Shown here piece by piece: positions 8,273 through 16,991 of a stretch of DNA of 64,000 nt. Under the pieces are notes generated by a model. That model made no database searches and was not told the DNA's origin. It was given only the letters and a program-made list of their open reading frames with translations. Made by a program: the position numbers and the translations under genes. Every line of letters starts with the position of its first letter. Position 1 is the stretch's first letter. Source of the stretch: JARFQW01 sp963842955. Lineage in GTDB: Bacteria > Pseudomonadota > Gammaproteobacteria > Steroidobacterales > XN24. The stretch lies in NCBI GenBank assembly GCA_963842955.1, contig CAWJIJ010000007.1:186001-250000 (forward strand), written 5' to 3'.

Positions 8273-8798
8273 GCAGAATCTCTTCTTCGGGTATTTCCCA
8301 GGACACGACGGCCGAGAACTCGAAGGCGGAGACGGTGATCTCTCCCTCCCGGGCCACCGCCTCGAGCGCGTCCTGGCAGCGCCCCTCTCCGGCCAGGCGC
8401 CAGAGATCCGGGTCACCGGCCGGTTCGTGGGTTGCGATGTCCACGGTACAGCGGCCGGGGCCTCTGGCGCCGAAAAACTCCCCTTTGCCTTCCCGTACGA
8501 CGGTCACGTTCAGGGGAAGCTCCGTGCCGGTCTCTCCCCTGAGGATGCCGGGGATCGCGAGAATGGTGAGGATCTGGTCATCGCTGCCAATCGCGGAACT
8601 CCGGTAAGCGACACGCAGGCCGTCTCCGTCGGGGCGGGGTCCCCCATCGCAGCTCTGGCGGGCCGGCGGGCCGAGCCGGGCATCGAAGGCGCCGCGATAG
8701 CTCACCTGCAGGTCACCGACGCAAACCGGGTCCAGGGCCCTGGCCGGGGAGGCAAGCAGGCAGACGGCAAGAACGGCGATGGACAGCGTGAAGCGCAT
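8259..8798 (-). CDS. Secreted hypothetical protein, first gene of a DUF192 operon
   Basis: 179 residues with a signal peptide (MRFTLSIAVLAVCLLASPARA, cleaved before LDPVC). The mature part is beta-rich with several cysteines (PVCVGD, QSCDGG, GRCTVD, GRCQDA), so probably a disulfide-stabilised periplasmic domain. No family recognised. It overlaps the DUF192 start. An AT-rich patch at 8,912-8,945 in the upstream gap is the likeliest promoter area. Confidence 0.65.
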   Translation of the reverse strand: MRFTLSIAVLAVCLLASPARALDPVCVGDLQVSYRGAFDARLGPPARQSCDGGPRPDGDGLRVAYRSSAIGSDDQILTILAIPGILRGETGTELPLNVTVVREGKGEFFGARGPGRCTVDIATHEPAGDPDLWRLAGEGRCQDALEAVAREGEITVSAFEFSAVVSWEIPEEEILRVDP

Positions 8799-9221
8799 GG
8801 CGGCGGCAGAATAGTGCAGTGCGGAAAACTGTCAACAGGCCGGGGAATATGTCATGGCGATTTCCGCGAGGGGCCCGCCGCTGGCCACCGGGCCGCCGTG
8901 GGTCGCTGTGCCGTATCTATCTGATTTATAATACTTTTGTTCAATTGCTCCATCCCGGGCTAGGCATCGGCGGGGAAAAGCCGCTATCCTCTCCTGCCCG
9001 GTCCTGCGAACCAGCCTGACCGGACAATTTCCGGCGAATCGGTCATTTCGCGCGCCGGCTCGAAGGGGTTCGAAGGCGATAAGCCCCCAGGACCGCGTTA
9101 CCGCGGATCTGCCAGGATGTCTTATCTCCGTGTTCCGGCCCGCTGTGACCGATTCGCCGATTTGTTTCGCCGATTTGCTTCTCCGAATGCCCGTCCCCGC
9201 TGAATTCCTGCTGACTATCGC
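8799..9221. other. Intergenic gap of 423 bp with one AT-rich promoter-like patch
   Basis: No coding potential I would defend. Bases 8,912-8,945 are strikingly AT-rich for this genome and contain TATAAT on the plus strand and TATTAT preceded by TTGAAC on the minus strand; the minus reading would serve the secreted-protein/DUF192 operon. Near 9,150-9,180 the string ATCGGCGAA (minus strand) is repeated imperfectly two or three times. No terminator with a T-run is seen after glgA. Confidence 0.4.
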
Positions 9222-10712
9222 TTATCCGTACGCCTGTGCGGCCGCCCGGCGATGGTCGATGGCCGATTCGTAGACCCGCAGATAGCGCTCCGCCGGCGCG
9301 CCCCACCCGGAGCCCTTGCGCATGCCGTTGCGCTGCAGCTCGATCCACTGGGCGGGGTGGTTGTGATAGAGGTCGAGTGCGGCCCGCACGGAGCCTATGA
9401 GTGCCGTGGGTTCCGGCTTGTGGAACAAGAAACCCGTGCCGGTTCCGTTCTTGATATTGGCCTCGGTCGCCTGGGTCACCGAATCGGCGAGGCCGCCGGT
9501 GCGATGGACCACCGGCGGTGTACCGTAGCGCTGGCTGTAGAGCTGGGTCAGGCCGCCGGGTTCGAACAGCGACGGCATCAGGAACAGGTCGGCGCCGGCT
9601 TCCGCCAGGTGGGCCATTTCCTCGCTGAAGGCTTCGACCACAGCAAAGCGGCCAGGGTGCTCCTTTGCGAGGAGCCGGAGCGCGGCCAGCCAGGGGCCCT
9701 CACCGCCGACCGCAACCAAACGCAGGCCGTCCGCGAGCAGCGCGGGTGCGGCCGCGACAAACAGGTCCCAGCCCTTCTGCGCCGTCATGCGGGCCATCAT
9801 CACGGCGATCGGCCCATCGGGGTCCGGTGTGAGCCCGGTCCGCTCTTCCAGGGCCGACTTGCATTTTGCCTTGCCCGCAAGGCTGTCTGCGTCGAACCGG
9901 GCGGGAAGGTGCGGGTCGCGGTCCGGGTTCCAGGTCTGCTCGTCGATACCGTTGAGGATTCCTGTTAGCCGGTCCGCCCGTTTCCTGATCACGCCATCCA
10001 TCCCGCATCCGTGCTCCCGCGTCTGGATCTGACGTGCATAGGTCGGGCTGACCGTCGAAATCTGGTCCGAGTAGTACAGACCGGCCTTCATGAAGCTCAG
10101 GTTGCCGTGAAACTCCAGCCCGTCCATGTGAAAGGCCAGCGAACTGATGCCCAGCGCCTTTCGGACCTTGCGGTCGAAGTTGCCCTGGTAGGCCAGGTTG
10201 TGAACCGTATAGACGGTCGCAGCGGTGGCCCGCGGGTCGAAATGCGTATAGGCGGACGCCAGCCCCGCGTGCCAGTCGTGGAGGTGGAGCACGTCCGCTT
10301 TCCACCCGTCCAGACCGCCGCTGCTGCCGAATAGAGCGCCCACCTTCGATAGCACGCCGAAGCGGATGGCGTTGTCCCACCAGTCCTTGCCGTAGGGATC
10401 GCTGTAGGGTCCCCCCGGGCGGTCGTAAAGGGCGGGGGCGTCAATCAGGTAAATCGGTATGCCGCGGCCCGGAAGCTCCGAGCGCAGAAGGCGGACCCGG
10501 TCCGCGCTGAGCAGCGGCCTGAACGGTTTTCCGACCGGCCGGGTGCGCAACAGGGAAATGACCGACCGGTAGCCGGGCAAAAGAATCCGTACGTCGACCC
10601 CGCGTTCCTTGAGGGCCTCCGGGAGGGCCGCGGCGACATCCGCAAGGCCCCCTGTCTTCACGAGGGGGAAGACTTCCGCGACCGTGAATAGTACTTTCAG
10701 TTGTACTGGCAT
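9222..10712 (-). CDS. glgA: Glycogen synthase (ADP-glucose), GT5
   Basis: 496 residues. Transfers glucose from ADP-glucose to the non-reducing end of an alpha-1,4-glucan. The ADP-glucose-binding KTGGLADV is at about residues 20-27, followed by LHLHDWHAG, TVHNLAYQGNF, and the C-terminal Rossmann motifs GGEGPW, PSLFEPGGLTQLYSQRYG and HRTGGLADSV. I start at the ATG at 10712 (MPVQLKVLFTVAEVFP); an upstream in-frame extension contains a 15-bp tandem duplication and no homology. It diverges from glgC, so synthesis and precursor supply flank one intergenic control region. No glgB, glgX or glgP is in the window. Confidence 0.95.
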   Translation of the reverse strand: MPVQLKVLFTVAEVFPLVKTGGLADVAAALPEALKERGVDVRILLPGYRSVISLLRTRPVGKPFRPLLSADRVRLLRSELPGRGIPIYLIDAPALYDRPGGPYSDPYGKDWWDNAIRFGVLSKVGALFGSSGGLDGWKADVLHLHDWHAGLASAYTHFDPRATAATVYTVHNLAYQGNFDRKVRKALGISSLAFHMDGLEFHGNLSFMKAGLYYSDQISTVSPTYARQIQTREHGCGMDGVIRKRADRLTGILNGIDEQTWNPDRDPHLPARFDADSLAGKAKCKSALEERTGLTPDPDGPIAVMMARMTAQKGWDLFVAAAPALLADGLRLVAVGGEGPWLAALRLLAKEHPGRFAVVEAFSEEMAHLAEAGADLFLMPSLFEPGGLTQLYSQRYGTPPVVHRTGGLADSVTQATEANIKNGTGTGFLFHKPEPTALIGSVRAALDLYHNHPAQWIELQRNGMRKGSGWGAPAERYLRVYESAIDHRRAAAQAYG

Positions 10713-10853
10713 CAATGACCGCCCAGTGGATTGCGCCCCAGTGGACTGCGCGAAGGGTAGCACAGAGGCAGGGAACTCCTCGGGTCACGCCAGCGTAAGA
10801 CGGGGATGCTATGGGTGCGCATCCTTCCCACATCACCAGGACCATGGGATCCC

Positions 10854-12119
10854 ATGCAAAACGACAAGCCAGGCCGCTACGTCAGTAGCCTTACGCGCAA
10901 TACGCTAGCCTTGATCCTGGCCGGCGGACGCGGTTCGCGATTGAAGAACCTCACGCTCAGGCGGGCAAAGCCCGCAACGCCTTTCGGCGGAAAGTACAGG
11001 ATCATCGACTTCCCGTTGTCGAACTGTGTCAATTCAGGGATTCGGCGGATTGGCGTTCTGACTCAGTACAAGGCCCATGACCTCATTCTTCACCTCCAGC
11101 GGGGCTGGGGGCACTTCCGCGGCGAGTTCGGTGAGTTTGTCGAGCTGATGCCGGCCCAGCAGCAGATCGATGCCTCCTGGTACAAAGGTACGGCTGACGC
11201 CGTTTTTCAGAACCTGGAGCATCTCGAGTTCCATAGTCCCCAGCACGTCCTCGTGCTGGCCGGCGATCATATTTACAAGATGGACTACGGACTGATGATC
11301 GCCCAGCACGTGAATAACGACGCGGACATAACCGTCGGCTGTGTCGAAGTGCCGGTAGAGCGTGCCCGCGAGTTCGGCGTGATGCGCACCGATTCGTCTT
11401 ACAGGGTTACGGGCTTTGTCGAAAAACCCGAGCACCCCGAGCCCATGCCCAACCGGGAGGGGGTCGTGCTGGCATCCATGGGCATCTACGTCTTCAGCCA
11501 CCGCTTCCTGAGCGAGGTGCTTGCCGCCGACGCCGCCGATCCCGAGTCCAGTCACGATTTCGGCCGGGACATCATCCCGTCGTCCATCGACAGCCACAAT
11601 GTCATGGCCTACGTGTTTCAGGACGCAGAGACCGGCGTTCAGAATTACTGGCGGGACGTGGGGAACATCGATGCGTTCTACGAGGCCAATCTCGACCTCA
11701 CCTACGTGGAGCCGGAACTCAATCTCTATGACCGGCGCTGGCCGATCTGGACCTACCAGGCTCAGTGTCCGCCGGCGAAATTCGTGCTCGACGAGGATGG
11801 CCGCCGTGGCAACGCCATCAACTCGGTGGTATCAGGCGGCTGCATTGTTTCGGGAGCGACCCTGCGCCAGTCCCTGCTCTCGTCGAATGCCACCGTGGGC
11901 CAGTACAGCTACCTGGAAGGAGTCATCGCGCTTCCGGATGCCCGTATCGGCCAGGGCTGCCGTCTGCACCGGGTGATCATCGACGAAGACGTCGTCATCA
12001 AGGACGGCACGATCATTGGCGAGAATCCGGAAGAAGACCGGCGCAAATACTATGTAACCCAGGGCGGCGTCACCCTCGTGACCCCCGACATGCTGTCCAA
12101 TGTGGAACGCCGTAAATGA
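10854..12119 (+). CDS. glgC: Glucose-1-phosphate adenylyltransferase
   Basis: 421 residues, the standard length. Makes ADP-glucose from ATP and glucose-1-phosphate, the committed and allosterically controlled step of glycogen synthesis. Seen: LALILAGGRGSRLKNLT (nucleotide-binding), KPATPFGGKYRIIDF, WYKGTADAVFQN, AGDHIYKMDY, FVEKPEHP, and the C-terminal left-handed beta-helix ending IIGENPEEDRRKYYV. Start at ATG 10854, divergent from glgA. Its TGA overlaps the next ATG (ATGA), so the dienelactone hydrolase is translationally coupled. Confidence 0.97.
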   Translation: MQNDKPGRYVSSLTRNTLALILAGGRGSRLKNLTLRRAKPATPFGGKYRIIDFPLSNCVNSGIRRIGVLTQYKAHDLILHLQRGWGHFRGEFGEFVELMPAQQQIDASWYKGTADAVFQNLEHLEFHSPQHVLVLAGDHIYKMDYGLMIAQHVNNDADITVGCVEVPVERAREFGVMRTDSSYRVTGFVEKPEHPEPMPNREGVVLASMGIYVFSHRFLSEVLAADAADPESSHDFGRDIIPSSIDSHNVMAYVFQDAETGVQNYWRDVGNIDAFYEANLDLTYVEPELNLYDRRWPIWTYQAQCPPAKFVLDEDGRRGNAINSVVSGGCIVSGATLRQSLLSSNATVGQYSYLEGVIALPDARIGQGCRLHRVIIDEDVVIKDGTIIGENPEEDRRKYYVTQGGVTLVTPDMLSNVERRK

Positions 12120-13006
12120 CGATGCGAAAGAAGAATCGTGGTCTCCTGGCCGGTGTCGCTTTGGCCGTTGTCGCTTCAGCCTTTGCCGCAAGCGCGGCCG
12201 CCGCGGACAGGGACTACGCTGACGCGATGAGCCGCGAGCATGCCGCGGATACGGCGAACGCTTCTCCGGCGTCCCTGACAGCACCGGCCGCACCGGTCGC
12301 CGGCTCGGCCGTCGTCTATGGCTCGGTGGGCGGCCGGGACCTGTCCGGCTGGCTGGCTATGCCGAGGGGCGCAGGGTCCATTCGGGGCGCGCTCATCGTG
12401 ATCCACGAATGGTGGGGACTGAACGATAATATTCGCGCCATGGCCGAGCGGCTGGCCGGGGAAGGCTACGCTGCCCTTGCGGTCGATCTCTACGGCGGCG
12501 TGAGCGCGGTCGCGCCGCAGGAGGCCAGGGACCTGATGCAAGAGGCCATGGCAAACCGGCCGGCGGCCGAGGCCAATCTTCGTGAGGCCCATGAGTACTT
12601 GCGCGAAGAACTGGGTGCGGCCCAGGTGGGGAGCATCGGCTGGTGCTTTGGCGGTGCCTGGTCCCTCAGCATCGCCTTGATGTACCCGGACACGCTGGAC
12701 GCAGCAGTCATCTACTACGGCCGGCTCGTGACCGACCAGGCGGCACTGGCACCCCTCGAGGTTCCCCTGCTCGGCATCTTTGGCGCCCAGGACCGCGGGA
12801 TTCCGCTTCAGAGTGTGCGAGCCTTCGAGGCGTCCCTCGCCGCACTGGGCAAGGACGCGGAGATTGTCGTTTACGACGACGCCGACCATGCTTTCGCCAA
12901 TCCGTCGGGGCAACGCTACAACGCAATCGCCGCCGCCGATGCCTGGCGGCGTACCCAGGCGTTCCTGGCCCGCTACCTGGAGCCGGCTACGCCGCGGACT
13001 CGCTGA
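12116..13006 (+). CDS. Secreted dienelactone-hydrolase-family protein
   Basis: 296 residues. A signal peptide (about 1-30) distinguishes it from cytoplasmic dienelactone hydrolases. The Cys-Asp-His triad is visible as GWCFGG (C177), GAQDRG (D226) and DADHAF (H258); VIHEWWGLN (near 95-103) is the usual oxyanion segment. Its ATG overlaps the glgC stop, but a functional tie to glycogen is not evident. Substrate is unknown; many exported members act on esters or lactones. An alternative ATG 6 bases downstream would only shorten the signal peptide. Its 3' end overlaps the convergent oxygenase gene by 20 bp. Confidence 0.85.
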   Translation: MTMRKKNRGLLAGVALAVVASAFAASAAAADRDYADAMSREHAADTANASPASLTAPAAPVAGSAVVYGSVGGRDLSGWLAMPRGAGSIRGALIVIHEWWGLNDNIRAMAERLAGEGYAALAVDLYGGVSAVAPQEARDLMQEAMANRPAAEANLREAHEYLREELGAAQVGSIGWCFGGAWSLSIALMYPDTLDAAVIYYGRLVTDQAALAPLEVPLLGIFGAQDRGIPLQSVRAFEASLAALGKDAEIVVYDDADHAFANPSGQRYNAIAAADAWRRTQAFLARYLEPATPRTR

Positions 13007-13586
13007 TCCTTACGTTGAAACTGACGCCCACCCGGTCGCTTGCGCTGCGGTTCGGGCGTACCCCGTGTTCCAGCCAGGAAGGAAATACGTACATTCGGCC
13101 CGCTTCTGCTCCGAGGGCGACCTCGGTGGCGGTAAACCCCGTTTCCGAGGCGATCGGCGGCCGGTACATCAGTCCCGGCGTTCGCGGATCCTTGAAGTAG
13201 ATTTCGCCGCAGTTGTCGGCGGTCTGCGCATAGTAGACGCCGCTGTAGTGGCTGTTGGGATGGAAATGCACGGCATTGGAGGCTCCCGGAGGACTGATGT
13301 TGACCCACGCCTGGAGATCGAAGCGGCAGTGATCGCGCAGTTTCTGGGAAACGCCGATCTGGCGGCAGACCGCCAGGATCCGTTCGGTAACCGGCCGGAA
13401 CTCCTCCATGGCCTGGATGACGTTGCGGCTCTGCCAGCCCAGGGTGTTCGTGTTCTGGACACCCGTCGGATCCTTCTCCCGAAACCGGTAGGCCAGCTCC
13501 AGCAAGCGGGCGTTGAACGCGGCGTGGTCCTCGAAGAACGTGGTCCACACCAGGGTGGGAAAGAGTTCGCTGGAGAGAATCTGCAT
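12987..13586 (-). CDS. Putative 2-oxoglutarate/Fe(II) oxygenase (TIGR02466 type)
   Basis: 199 residues. The double-stranded beta-helix core shows NAVHFHPNSHYSGVYYA (His 107/109/113), then FKDPR and the late WLEHGVRPNRS (H174, R180), the usual His and 2-oxoglutarate-binding Arg positions. This family of putative 2OG-Fe(II) oxygenases has no agreed substrate. Start at ATG 13586. It is convergent with the dienelactone hydrolase gene and overlaps its end by 20 bp. Confidence 0.75.
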   Translation of the reverse strand: MQILSSELFPTLVWTTFFEDHAAFNARLLELAYRFREKDPTGVQNTNTLGWQSRNVIQAMEEFRPVTERILAVCRQIGVSQKLRDHCRFDLQAWVNISPPGASNAVHFHPNSHYSGVYYAQTADNCGEIYFKDPRTPGLMYRPPIASETGFTATEVALGAEAGRMYVFPSWLEHGVRPNRSASDRVGVSFNVRISESAA

Positions 13587-13719
13587 GGAATTCGCGCTGG
13601 CCGATGGTGTCGAAGAGTGTAGAGGCCGGCATTATCCGGTCCGCCCTCACGGCGGCGCAAACCCTGGCCGTCCGCATAACGGGGCGAGGAGTTCTGCCGT
13701 GGCCGGTCGACATGCCTGG

Positions 13720-14049
13720 ATGCCCTTACGCCCCTGGCTCATCGGGGGCTTCCTGATGCTCGTTTTTCTTGCTGGTGCCCGGCCCGCCAGCGCCGGGGAT
13801 GGCGCGGCCGGCAACGTGGCCTCAGGGTTCGTCCAGCAGTCCGGAGCCGGCGCTGATGCTGACCCCCAGCGGCCCCCTCGGCATGAACATCTGCATGCGG
13901 CTGCCGTCCCTGACGATTTCCAGAGACACGGTCTGGCCGGCCGAGCCGCCACGGCTGGCCTCCCGCAGCGCGCGTCCCGAGTAGAGACGTTCTCCGTCGT
14001 AGCGCAGGATCACATCGCCGTTCACCAGGCCGGCTGTCTCCGCCGGTGA
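13720..14049 (+). CDS. Doubtful short secreted ORF antisense to the PDZ gene
   Basis: An ATG at 13720 opens MPLRPWLIGGFLMLVFLAG followed by ARPASA and then GDGAAGN, a textbook Sec signal peptide and cleavage site. The rest (about 85 residues) runs antisense through the 3' end of the PDZ gene and is low-complexity Arg/Ala/Pro-rich, as expected for a shadow frame. No ribosome site is evident. Either a small gene whose tail overlaps its neighbour, a remnant, or chance. Confidence 0.2.
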   Translation: MPLRPWLIGGFLMLVFLAGARPASAGDGAAGNVASGFVQQSGAGADADPQRPPRHEHLHAAAVPDDFQRHGLAGRAATAGLPQRASRVETFSVVAQDHIAVHQAGCLRR

Positions 14050-14682
14050 ACCCTCGATGACCGACGTGACCCGGATATGGTTGGGTTGCCCCATGGCGTA
14101 CAGGTACCGACTGAACGTGGCGTCGTCCATGCTTTCTCGCAGAGACGCCCGGTTACCCGGAAGCTCGGCCATGGCCTTGGCGAAGCGTTCGTCGCGCAGC
14201 CAGCCTTCGCGAGTGGCCTGGTCGCGCAGGTACAAGCGAGCCAGGGCGTGTTCTTCCTGGAGCCGCTGGTAGTACTCGGCCTCGGTCTGGGAAAATCCGG
14301 CGGACCGGAATGCCTCGATCTGCTGCCGTCTCACCGAGACCTCGGTGGGGGCTTCGTTTTCGGCGTCACGAGCGCCGCCCGCGGACCGGGCTACCGGTTC
14401 TTCCGCGCTCGGTTCGCTCACCTCCGGACGCTGGGCCCGCCGGCCTTCAAGCTCCGCGACGCGGCGCCGGAGTTCCGCCAGCTCGTCGGACATGGCGAGC
14501 CGCTCCTCGACCTCCCGGTCGAGCAGCTCCGCGAGCGAGTCAACGACCTCCCAGGAGGGTGAAGTGGCGGGTGAACCTGCCGGGCTGCCCGCGGAATTAC
14601 CTGGCGCTGGCAGATAACCGCCGAATATCAGTCCCGCAACAAGAAGCGCGATGGCGCATGCGATGAGAAGTGTGCGTCCCAT
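13822..14682 (-). CDS. Membrane-anchored PDZ-domain protein
   Basis: 286 residues. One N-terminal membrane segment (about 4-24), a Pro/Ser/Gly linker, a coiled coil (about 47-80, LDREVEERLAMSDELAELRR), a helical middle, and a C-terminal PDZ domain (about 200-270: TSVIEGSPAETAGLVNGDVI). No protease domain is present, so it is likely a periplasmic adaptor or scaffold. It starts 11 bp after the TolB/TPR gene on the same strand and is probably co-transcribed; a partnership of the two membrane proteins is inference. Confidence 0.75.
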   Translation of the reverse strand: MGRTLLIACAIALLVAGLIFGGYLPAPGNSAGSPAGSPATSPSWEVVDSLAELLDREVEERLAMSDELAELRRRVAELEGRRAQRPEVSEPSAEEPVARSAGGARDAENEAPTEVSVRRQQIEAFRSAGFSQTEAEYYQRLQEEHALARLYLRDQATREGWLRDERFAKAMAELPGNRASLRESMDDATFSRYLYAMGQPNHIRVTSVIEGSPAETAGLVNGDVILRYDGERLYSGRALREASRGGSAGQTVSLEIVRDGSRMQMFMPRGPLGVSISAGSGLLDEP

Positions 14683-14693
14683 TGGGTCCGAGG

Positions 14694-16841
14694 CTAGTGA
14701 TTCTGTGCCCGGGACGCCACCCGGGCCGGGAAGCCGTCCCCGCTTGCCATGACCACGGCCCGATCATGCTGGCTGGAGATACGCGTGCGCACGCGGGCAA
14801 ACAGCTCCGCCATCTCCGGCTGACGGCTGAGTCGGGTCATTGCGGGATGGCGGAGAACCTGGCCCGGTCTCGCCCATCCGAGCCGCGCGGCGGCCGCGAG
14901 ATAGGCGGCGGCTGCCCCGTCGTGCCCCTGGGCCGCCGCGACGAGGGCCTTGAGCACCTCCATCGAGGGTCCCGCAAAGCCTTCGCTGGCAGCCCGGGCC
15001 AGGACGCTCTCGGCCCGTTTAATGACTGCCTCGGCATCCTGGCCCCTGGCGGCCTTCCGATAGGCCACGGCCAGGAATGTCAGCGCCTCCACGTCTTCGG
15101 GCGTGTGATTGATGATGTCGCCGTCCTCGAGGGCAGCCTCGAGCCGATCGATGGCGGTGTCATAGTCGTGGGTCAGCACGGCCGCGATGCCGGCCCAGGT
15201 CCGGTAGATACGTGTTCCCGCACCTTTCGCGACCGCCGGGTCAACGGTGCGCATCCGGGCGGTTGCCAGGGACTGTAGCCGTGCATGACGGCCCTCATCG
15301 AGCAGCAGCTGGGCCTGGAGGCCGAAGATCAGCATGTTGTCGGCGCCGACCTTGCGGGCCTGGTCCAGCCATGCCCGGGCCCTGACCGGGTCTTCGAGCC
15401 ACAGCCAGGCCTTTGCCATGGCCATGAGGCTCAGCGGTGACTCCGGCTCGATTTCGACGGCCCTGCGAGCGGCCAGTACGGCGTCATCAAGGCGCCCGTA
15501 CTCGCCATTCCACATGGCCTGGTGGCGATGCACCTGGCCCGATTGCGGGTGCTCGCGGGCGAGCTCGTGGAGCCTGCGCATGCCGTCGTCATATCGACCC
15601 AGATCAAAAAGGACGGTCGCCTGGTTCACGCCGACGATCGGGTGTCCCGGCGCCGCCTCCCCGGCTTCGGCAAATGCGGCCAGGGCTTCCTGCACCCGGC
15701 CCTGGGAATGCAGCGCGGTGCCCAGCCACATATGGGCCATGGCGTACTGCGGGTCCAGCTCGATGGCGCGCCGGTAGGCGAGTTCCGCCGCCTCCATTTC
15801 ACCGGAGAAGGCTTTCAGAAGTCCCAGTGACGCGTTGAGTTCGGCCACGTCCCGGCCAATGGCAAGACCCTTCTGAAGCGCATGGTCGGCTTCCGCGAGC
15901 GCGCTCTCCGCATCCAGGTTGCCGTAGCCCGACAGCAGGAGTCTTGAATCCGCATAGCCCGAGTAAGCCAGAGCAAAGTCGGGATCGCGTTCTATCGCTG
16001 CCGCGAATTGCCGGCTCGCTTCCATAAGGCTGGCGGGGGTTCGTTCGCGAAACAGATGCCGGCCCTTCAGATACAGGTCATAGGCAAGCCCTTCCGGAAC
16101 CGGTCCGGCGGGGCCCAGCAGCTCCACCTGAAGAGCCTCGCTGATGGAGCGGGCAATGTCGTCCTGCACAACGAACAGGTCATCCAGTTCCCTGCTGTAC
16201 GAATTCGACCAGAGCGTAAAGCCATCCGCCACGGCGGTAAGACGGGCCGTCACGCGAAGCTGGTTGCCCTCACGGCGCACGCTGCCTTCCACCACGGCAT
16301 CGACACCCAGTTCCCGGCCGATGGTCCGGACATCCTCCTGCCGGTCCCGGTAGGCGAATGACGAGGTGCGGGAAACAACCCGTAGCCCCTCGATACGGGC
16401 GAGCCGGTCCAGCAGCTCCCCCGCTATGCCATCACCCAGGTACCGCTGGTCGCCTTCGCGGCTGACGTCGCTTAGCGGCAGAACCGCAATTTGGCGAGTG
16501 TGCGATGCCGCCGGGCCGTCGGCGCCCCGAAGGATCAGGAGTCCGATCGCGCCCAGGAGGCTCGCTGCCACGATCCAGTCGCGAACCGCGCCGGACCCGC
16601 TGAAACCGGCGCGCTCGCCGTCTGTTGCCCACGCCATTACCAGGACGAAGGGCAGGCCGATGATTGCGACGGCGAGCACCAGGCGGACGCTCCATTCCGG
16701 GAGGAACAGGGCCGGGAAGAGGATGTCGGCAATCTGGACGGTCAGCCATGCGAAGAACACATAGGCTCCGCCGATACGTGCGAGGCGTCGCCGTTTCAGC
16801 TGGCGAAAACTGCCCTGGAGCCCTTCGGTAAATGGATGCAT
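14694..16841 (-). CDS. Membrane TolB-like/TPR protein (copy 1 of 3)
   Basis: 715 residues. Two close N-terminal membrane helices and a third near 87-104 precede a FlgO/TolB-N-like domain (about 115-240: IAVLPLSDVSREGDQRYLGDG and VVEGSVRREGNQLRVTARL). A long TPR array follows (about 255-680; AYRRAIELDPQYAMAHMWLG is typical). Such proteins are usually scaffolds or sensors at the inner membrane; no catalytic domain is present. Two relatives with the same architecture are at 43,881 and 47,472. It lies between a radical SAM gene and the PDZ gene on the same strand. Confidence 0.75.
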   Translation of the reverse strand: MHPFTEGLQGSFRQLKRRRLARIGGAYVFFAWLTVQIADILFPALFLPEWSVRLVLAVAIIGLPFVLVMAWATDGERAGFSGSGAVRDWIVAASLLGAIGLLILRGADGPAASHTRQIAVLPLSDVSREGDQRYLGDGIAGELLDRLARIEGLRVVSRTSSFAYRDRQEDVRTIGRELGVDAVVEGSVRREGNQLRVTARLTAVADGFTLWSNSYSRELDDLFVVQDDIARSISEALQVELLGPAGPVPEGLAYDLYLKGRHLFRERTPASLMEASRQFAAAIERDPDFALAYSGYADSRLLLSGYGNLDAESALAEADHALQKGLAIGRDVAELNASLGLLKAFSGEMEAAELAYRRAIELDPQYAMAHMWLGTALHSQGRVQEALAAFAEAGEAAPGHPIVGVNQATVLFDLGRYDDGMRRLHELAREHPQSGQVHRHQAMWNGEYGRLDDAVLAARRAVEIEPESPLSLMAMAKAWLWLEDPVRARAWLDQARKVGADNMLIFGLQAQLLLDEGRHARLQSLATARMRTVDPAVAKGAGTRIYRTWAGIAAVLTHDYDTAIDRLEAALEDGDIINHTPEDVEALTFLAVAYRKAARGQDAEAVIKRAESVLARAASEGFAGPSMEVLKALVAAAQGHDGAAAAYLAAAARLGWARPGQVLRHPAMTRLSRQPEMAELFARVRTRISSQHDRAVVMASGDGFPARVASRAQNH

Positions 16842-16991
16842 GCCCGGCCTTGCCTGAATTCGCCACGCGATGGCCCGGACCCCTTGCTCAGGGCCCCGGT
16901 CGTTGAGTTATAGACCTTGCTGCCCGGCGCCGGTTCAGTTTCCGGGGGGCGGTGTCGATGAGCTGACGGATACGCGGGACGGACCGTGGGC

